Part shown: in pieces, positions 6,385-9,841 of the stretch
How the letters are laid out: each line of letters opens with the position of its first letter
Numbering within the stretch: the stretch's first letter is position 1
Source: Clostridia bacterium
GTDB lineage: Bacteria; Bacillota; Clostridia; Oscillospirales; CAG-382
Length of the DNA: 9,841 nucleotides
Direction: 5' to 3'
NCBI GenBank assembly: GCA_017560285.1
Contig: JAFYOG010000205.1
Coordinates: 1-9,841 of the forward strand
The notes under the pieces: model-generated
The model's input: only the letters and a program-made list of their open reading frames with translations
What the model was told of the DNA's origin: nothing
Database searches by the model: none
Made by a program: the position numbers and the translations under genes

Positions 6385-8958
6385 TTATTGAGCGAATTCA
6401 ACTTCCCAAATTCTATCTAAAGGAGAGGAGAAGGGGTTAACTTCGGTAACGGGAATGTTAACAACCTTGGAGTTGTAAGCGTAAAGAACGCTTCTTTGAT
6501 ATACGGGAAGCTCGATTGCGAGGTCGAGGATCTGTGTCATAGCCTGCTTGTAAAGCTCGGTACGAACTGCTTGATCGTTGGTTTCGCGGGCTTGATCAAT
6601 AAGGCTGCTGAGTTCATCAAGGATAGCCTTTTCTTCGCCGGTACCGCTTGTCTTGAGGTAGTTATAGCCCCAAGCGAGGGTACTTGTTGCAGAGGAATCC
6701 TTGTGGTAAACCTGATAAAGGTCGGGGTCGAGAGCGGAAGACCAAGCTGCTGCCCAAACTTCCAAAGCGCCGGTATTGATCTTGGTAAGAGCCTGAGTAT
6801 CGCATACAACTTCTACGTTCCAGCCCATGCTATTAAGAAGTGCTGCTGCATCGCGGAATACCTTATAGGTGGGGTGGTCCTGCAAGCTGGAGCCTGCGAT
6901 GGTAAACTTAACCTTAAGCTCGGATGCGCCTTCGCTTACGCCTGCCATATCCATATATTTCTTAATATTGGTACGGGCGATATCTTCGCTCCATGCGCCG
7001 ATGGGAGGATATTCGAAGCCGTTATCGTTAGCATCGGAGCCGGTAGGATATGCCCAGCTTACCTTGGACATGGGCCAGAAGATCTGTTCTGCGGTACCTG
7101 CACGGTAGTATTCAAGTGCAAGAGAGGTGTTCATAGCGCACATAATAGCCTTACGGATTTCGCGGCTGTTGATCTTTGCAGAGTTGATACCGATATAACC
7201 GTAACCGAGCTGGTCGCTGGAAAGGGTTACCATACCCTTGGACTTAAGGGATTCCAACTTATCGTAGTTGTTGTTGGTAAGTGCGGGAGAGATGTAGTGA
7301 ACGTTACCGGATTCCAACGCGCCGATTGCGTTTGCGGAGCTTACTACCTGATAACGGATTTTTTCGATTTTAGCATTGGAAAGACCTGTACCAACGGTTT
7401 GGAAGTTGTCGTTACGCTTGAAGTATACAACGTTGTTGGTAAAGAAGTCGTTCTGAGAAGGAGTATCGCTGTTGGATGCGTTGGTTACCTTGTAGGCACC
7501 TGCGCCCATAGGAAGCTTGATGTTGCGGGTAGACTGAACGATCTTTGTCATAAAATCGAAGTTTGCAAATTCAACGCCGAAGAGGTTGTTTGCAATATCT
7601 ACCTTAACGGAGCTGCCTTCGCCGTAGTAGTGCTGAGGAGCAACGGTGATAGCGAAGTTCCAGATAGCTTTAGGGTCAACGCCGTTGATGGTGATCTGAA
7701 GTACGTCGTATTCATCTGCGTTAACAACGGTACCGTCAGCGTTGTGGGAGGTAGCTACCTTATAATCGGTGCCGTTTACGTTAACGGTGGTACCTGCTGC
7801 TGCGGTATGACCGAGAGAAACGATACCGGCAATGTTGGGAATTGCCAAAGCGCCGTCGCCGGTTACGTTCTGGTGAAGGATAACTTCCTTAGCCTTTGCG
7901 GTAAATTCAGTGGTAAGGGTTGCGGCAGTTGCCCAATAGGAAAGGATGATATTTAATTCGCGGGAAATCTTATCCTTATAGATATATTCGATAGCATCTT
8001 CCTTGGTGGTGATGGTGGAGGGATATGCAGGCTTTAAGGACTTGAAGGTGGTGCGGTCGATCTTGCCGTCGGCGCCTTCTGCGTATTCTACTTCTACGTA
8101 ACCTTCGGTATACATAAAGCAGAAGATTTCGTCCTTAAATTCGGAATAGTTGGTGTAGGGAGCATCGATGTAGGATTCCTGAGCAGCGGTATAGTCGGTG
8201 CCCAATTCTTCCTTAAAGAGCTTTAATGCATAATCGTAGTCTGCCAAAAGGTCGTTTACGGTAACCTTAGAAGCATCGTTGGAAATAGCGTTGATATAAC
8301 CGTTGGAAAGAGAGTGTGCAAGGATTGCAGACTTCATAGTTTCGTAGGTTACTTCCTTGGTGGAAGAAGCTTCTTTCTGAGAAAGGAAGAGGTTAATAAG
8401 CTCTTGAACTCTTGCTTCGGCTCTGCTTGCAGCTTCGGATGCGATAAGTTCATCGTTAGCGCCGGAGCCGTCTTCGGTCTTTTGGGTTCTGTAAGAAGAA
8501 AGACCTACGATATCGGTAGAATAGAGGGTGTTAGAACCGGTATATACAGGGTCGAGATATACGTAATAGTTGAAAAGTACGTCCTCCATAGTGAGGGGGT
8601 GACCGTCGGAATACTTGATACCGTTCTTAAGAACGAAGGTATAGGTAGTGGTTCCGTCTTCGTTTTCTTTGATATCGTAATCCTTGGTAACAACAGATTC
8701 GTTTTCGCCGAAGGCTACTTTGATATCGCCGTTTTCGTACTTGGAGCCCAACATACTGATTTGTGTCATTGCAACGATAGTACCGTCGGGAGCGGAGGTA
8801 TAGAAGAAGGGATTGAACAAGCCGTCGAGCTGTTCGGTCATAATAACGAATGCATCGCTGCCTGCGGAGCCGGAGCCGCCGGAACAGCCTGCAAATGCAG
8901 TTGCCGCGCCTAAGCACATTACTATGCAAAGGAGAAGCGAAAGGATTTTCTTTTTCAT
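6385..8958 (-). CDS. oppA: Enlarged oligopeptide-binding lipoprotein OppA (SBP family 5)
   Basis: An 857-residue substrate-binding lipoprotein that captures peptide outside the cell and delivers it to OppBC. Residues 1-25 are a lipoprotein signal peptide (MKKK, hydrophobic core, AFAGC with lipidated C25), then a Gly/Ser linker. SBP_bac_5 landmarks: TYTFVLKNGIKYSDGHPLTM (105-124), the proline-kink region VAPQHYYG (439-446), PMGAGAYKV (483-491), SREIRKAIMCAMNTS (598-612), SALDPDLYQVYHKDS (741-755) and LPVYQRSVLYAYNS (817-830). Relatives are usually about 500-650 residues. The extra length lies between about 155 and 428. ATG 8958 has GAGGTG 8 nt upstream. The gene begins 40 nt after the upstream surface-protein gene, and oppB follows 12 nt later. 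The binding-protein role is very sure; peptide as substrate is likely, but other SBP family 5 ligands such as nickel or oligosaccharides exist. Confidence 0.96.
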   Translation of the reverse strand: MKKKILSLLLCIVMCLGAATAFAGCSGGSGSAGSDAFVIMTEQLDGLFNPFFYTSAPDGTIVAMTQISMLGSKYENGDIKVAFGENESVVTKDYDIKENEDGTTTYTFVLKNGIKYSDGHPLTMEDVLFNYYVYLDPVYTGSNTLYSTDIVGLSSYRTQKTEDGSGANDELIASEAASRAEARVQELINLFLSQKEASSTKEVTYETMKSAILAHSLSNGYINAISNDASKVTVNDLLADYDYALKLFKEELGTDYTAAQESYIDAPYTNYSEFKDEIFCFMYTEGYVEVEYAEGADGKIDRTTFKSLKPAYPSTITTKEDAIEYIYKDKISRELNIILSYWATAATLTTEFTAKAKEVILHQNVTGDGALAIPNIAGIVSLGHTAAAGTTVNVNGTDYKVATSHNADGTVVNADEYDVLQITINGVDPKAIWNFAITVAPQHYYGEGSSVKVDIANNLFGVEFANFDFMTKIVQSTRNIKLPMGAGAYKVTNASNSDTPSQNDFFTNNVVYFKRNDNFQTVGTGLSNAKIEKIRYQVVSSANAIGALESGNVHYISPALTNNNYDKLESLKSKGMVTLSSDQLGYGYIGINSAKINSREIRKAIMCAMNTSLALEYYRAGTAEQIFWPMSKVSWAYPTGSDANDNGFEYPPIGAWSEDIARTNIKKYMDMAGVSEGASELKVKFTIAGSSLQDHPTYKVFRDAAALLNSMGWNVEVVCDTQALTKINTGALEVWAAAWSSALDPDLYQVYHKDSSATSTLAWGYNYLKTSGTGEEKAILDELSSLIDQARETNDQAVRTELYKQAMTQILDLAIELPVYQRSVLYAYNSKVVNIPVTEVNPFSSPLDRIWEVEFAQ
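7675..8496 (-). other. Coding segment for the large OppA insertion
   Basis: Codons of about 155-428 of OppA, between the conserved HPLTMEDVLFNYYVY block and the conserved stretch that leads to VAPQHYYG. In ordinary family members this stretch is several times shorter. Here the first part (about 165-260) is rich in Ala, Glu, Ser and Lys and looks helical. The part at 386-428 looks beta-stranded (TTVNVNGTDYKVATS, YDVLQITING). The reading frame is continuous and codon use does not change obviously, so it is part of the protein rather than an inserted element. Confidence 0.7.
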
Positions 8959-8998
8959 TTTTTTAGCACCTCATTTATGTTATTAATTTATAACGTTT
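8959..8998 (-). promoter_or_regulatory. AT-rich gap before oppA with ribosome binding site and short inverted repeat
   Basis: The only sizeable gap upstream of the transporter genes, 40 nt. It contains GAGGTG (8967-8972) 8 nt before the oppA ATG, and a perfect 5-bp inverted repeat GTTAT/ATAAC with a 6-nt spacer (8979-8994). TATAAA-like bases could serve as a -10 element, but I found no convincing -35 at a normal distance. There is no terminator hairpin with a T-run, so read-through from the upstream gene is expected. Only the ribosome binding site is well supported. Confidence 0.4.
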
Positions 8999-9841
8999 TT
9001 ATTGGGCAAACTCTACATTTACGGTGTTGCCGTCGAGAGTTACCTGAACTTTATCGCCGATAACCGCGCAGGTAAGGTTTTCGGTGATGACAGCGGTATC
9101 GTTACCTCTGCCGCAAACCAAGCCAACCGAAAAATCGTCGGTAAGGTGGCGCCATGCGGAATCGATAGTTAGAACGCTGTTTTGAAGCTTTAGGTTGCTG
9201 ATAGCCGCGCTTTCGGACAAAGAACCTGCAAGTATGCCGAAGGTTGTACCGGAAAGACGGGCGCCTGCTTCGATAGTGAAGCTTACGTTATCGAAGGTTA
9301 GATCGGAAATTGCTGCAGATTCGGTAATTGCACCGAATACGCCGGCATTTGTTTTGGAATTGTTGGTTTGGGTTAGGTTGATGTTTTTGAAGCTGTAACC
9401 GTTACCTACAATCTTACCGCCGAAGTTGCCGTGCATAAACACGGTGGGCCAAACCTTATCGGTAAAATCGAGATCTGCCATTATTTCGTAGCAACCGTTG
9501 AGGTTTGCTTTCTTAATGAACTGTTCGGCACTGCTTATGCGGTACCATTCCCCTTCCTTCCAATCTACGTAAAGATCGAGAACGGGGTTGGTAACAGTAC
9601 CGTCGGCTTCGTTAAGAACACCGGGGTGTTTAATAACGGCCTCTGTAATTTCTTGGGTACCCTCTGCATCGGTATAAGCCTTTACAAAGGTATATCCGCT
9701 TTTTGCGGGAAGCTTGCCCATATTCATTTCCCCTGTTTTTTCGTCCCAAGCGGGCATTTTAATATCGGGAACGAGGGAGGGATCGAAGCTGTAGCTGCCT
9801 ACAACGTTATTGGTGCCTTTATCAAGCAATCTAACCTGAAA
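8999..9841 (-). CDS. Secreted or surface protein with GLUG-like beta repeats, 5' end cut off by window edge
   Basis: The frame is open through the right edge, so this is the C-terminal 280 residues of a longer protein; the TTG at 9829 is only an internal Leu codon. Numbering from the edge, residues 40-95 (SGYTFVKAYTDAEGTQEI ... LDLYVDWKEG) resemble a Listeria-Bacteroides (Flg_new/InlB-type) repeat. Residues 98-158 follow the pattern seen before GLUG repeats: EWYRISSAEQFIKKAN, YEIMADLDFTD, GNFGGKIVGNGYSFKNINLT. Two copies of a 36-residue beta repeat follow (ESAAISDLTFDN and ESAAISNLKLQN). The fold is probably a beta-helix exposed outside the cell. No membrane anchor or sortase motif ends the protein; it finishes in VNVEFAQ. 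The gene precedes oppA by 40 nt on the same strand. The specific ligand or partner is unknown. Confidence 0.8.
   Translation of the reverse strand, partial: FQVRLLDKGTNNVVGSYSFDPSLVPDIKMPAWDEKTGEMNMGKLPAKSGYTFVKAYTDAEGTQEITEAVIKHPGVLNEADGTVTNPVLDLYVDWKEGEWYRISSAEQFIKKANLNGCYEIMADLDFTDKVWPTVFMHGNFGGKIVGNGYSFKNINLTQTNNSKTNAGVFGAITESAAISDLTFDNVSFTIEAGARLSGTTFGILAGSLSESAAISNLKLQNSVLTIDSAWRHLTDDFSVGLVCGRGNDTAVITENLTCAVIGDKVQVTLDGNTVNVEFAQ
9164..9328 (-). repeat. Two diverged GLUG-like repeat cores in the surface protein
   Basis: ITESAAISDLTFDNVSFTI (9272-9328) and LSESAAISNLKLQNSVLTI (9164-9220) align without gaps and are spaced 36 residues apart, with a following FG-x-x-G-type turn region. The codons have drifted, so the duplication is old. 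The pattern fits rungs of a right-handed beta-helix as in GLUG-type adhesins. Confidence 0.7.

Noticed and set aside
6496..7956. A 486-codon open frame on the plus strand, antisense to oppA
   Set aside because: It lies wholly inside oppA, whose SBP family 5 sequence is unambiguous. Its translation is Cys/Val/Gly-rich with no recognisable domain, as expected for a shadow frame opposite a gene that avoids certain codons.
8314..8913. A 199-codon plus-strand open frame opposite the oppA 5' end
   Set aside because: Antisense to the conserved signal peptide and N-terminal lobe of OppA, with no family resemblance; a compositional shadow.
8979..8994. GTTAT-6 nt-ATAAC inverted repeat as a transcription terminator or operator
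   Set aside because: The stem is only 5 bp and AT-rich with no U-tract, too weak for a terminator. As an operator it is possible, but such short AT-rich repeats arise often by chance.
8959..8998. A separate oppA promoter in the gap
   Set aside because: TATAAA-like bases are present, but the nearest TTG-type -35 candidate (TTGCCC at the upstream gene's end) is only about 11 nt away, too close for a sigma-A promoter.
9827..9829. TTG as start codon of the right-hand surface protein
   Set aside because: The frame stays open for four more codons to the window edge, no ribosome binding site is visible, and the protein begins mid-domain without a signal peptide, so this is an internal Leu codon of a truncated gene.

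Overview
The window is one densely packed block of genes, all on the minus strand, with 2-40 nt gaps or short overlaps and no visible terminator. In transcription order (right to left) it holds: the C-terminal part of a secreted or surface GLUG-like beta-repeat protein (cut by the right edge); a complete five-gene oligopeptide-type ABC importer in the classical order oppA-oppB-oppC-oppD-oppF; an 82-residue single-span membrane protein; and a large thioredoxin-fold lipoprotein (cut by the left edge). No tRNA, rRNA, CRISPR array or insertion sequence was seen, and no gene-free stretch exceeds 40 nt.

The source looks like a Gram-positive, low-to-middling GC anaerobe of the Clostridia type. The reasons are strong AGGAGG-type ribosome binding sites, lipoprotein signal peptides on the solute-binding protein and the thioredoxin-like protein instead of periplasmic secretion, and sequence style close to uncultured gut or rumen Clostridia. 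This assignment is an inference from general features; no marker gene is present.

The core is an Opp/Dpp-class importer. OppA captures peptide outside the membrane, OppB and OppC form the channel, and OppD and OppF hydrolyse ATP. The catalytic motifs of both ATPases and the EAA loops of both permeases are intact, so the transporter should work. Several parts depart from the textbook form. OppA is 857 residues, with roughly 200 or more extra residues inserted in its N-terminal half. OppC has a beta-rich extracytoplasmic insertion between its first two membrane segments. OppD carries a basic 44-residue N-terminal extension whose start is fixed by a near-perfect ribosome binding site.

The flanking genes are the less ordinary part. 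The small protein has a Lys-rich cytoplasmic N-terminus, an IIYIDDGRSLADMSNV block and a C-terminal membrane anchor. The last protein combines a lipobox, a prealbumin-like (Cna-B/SpaA-type) domain, a TlpA/ResA-like thioredoxin domain with a C-S-W-C active site, and a jelly-roll adhesin-like domain. Together they suggest, as a hypothesis only, a cell-surface module that couples peptide capture to thiol-disulfide chemistry or surface binding.
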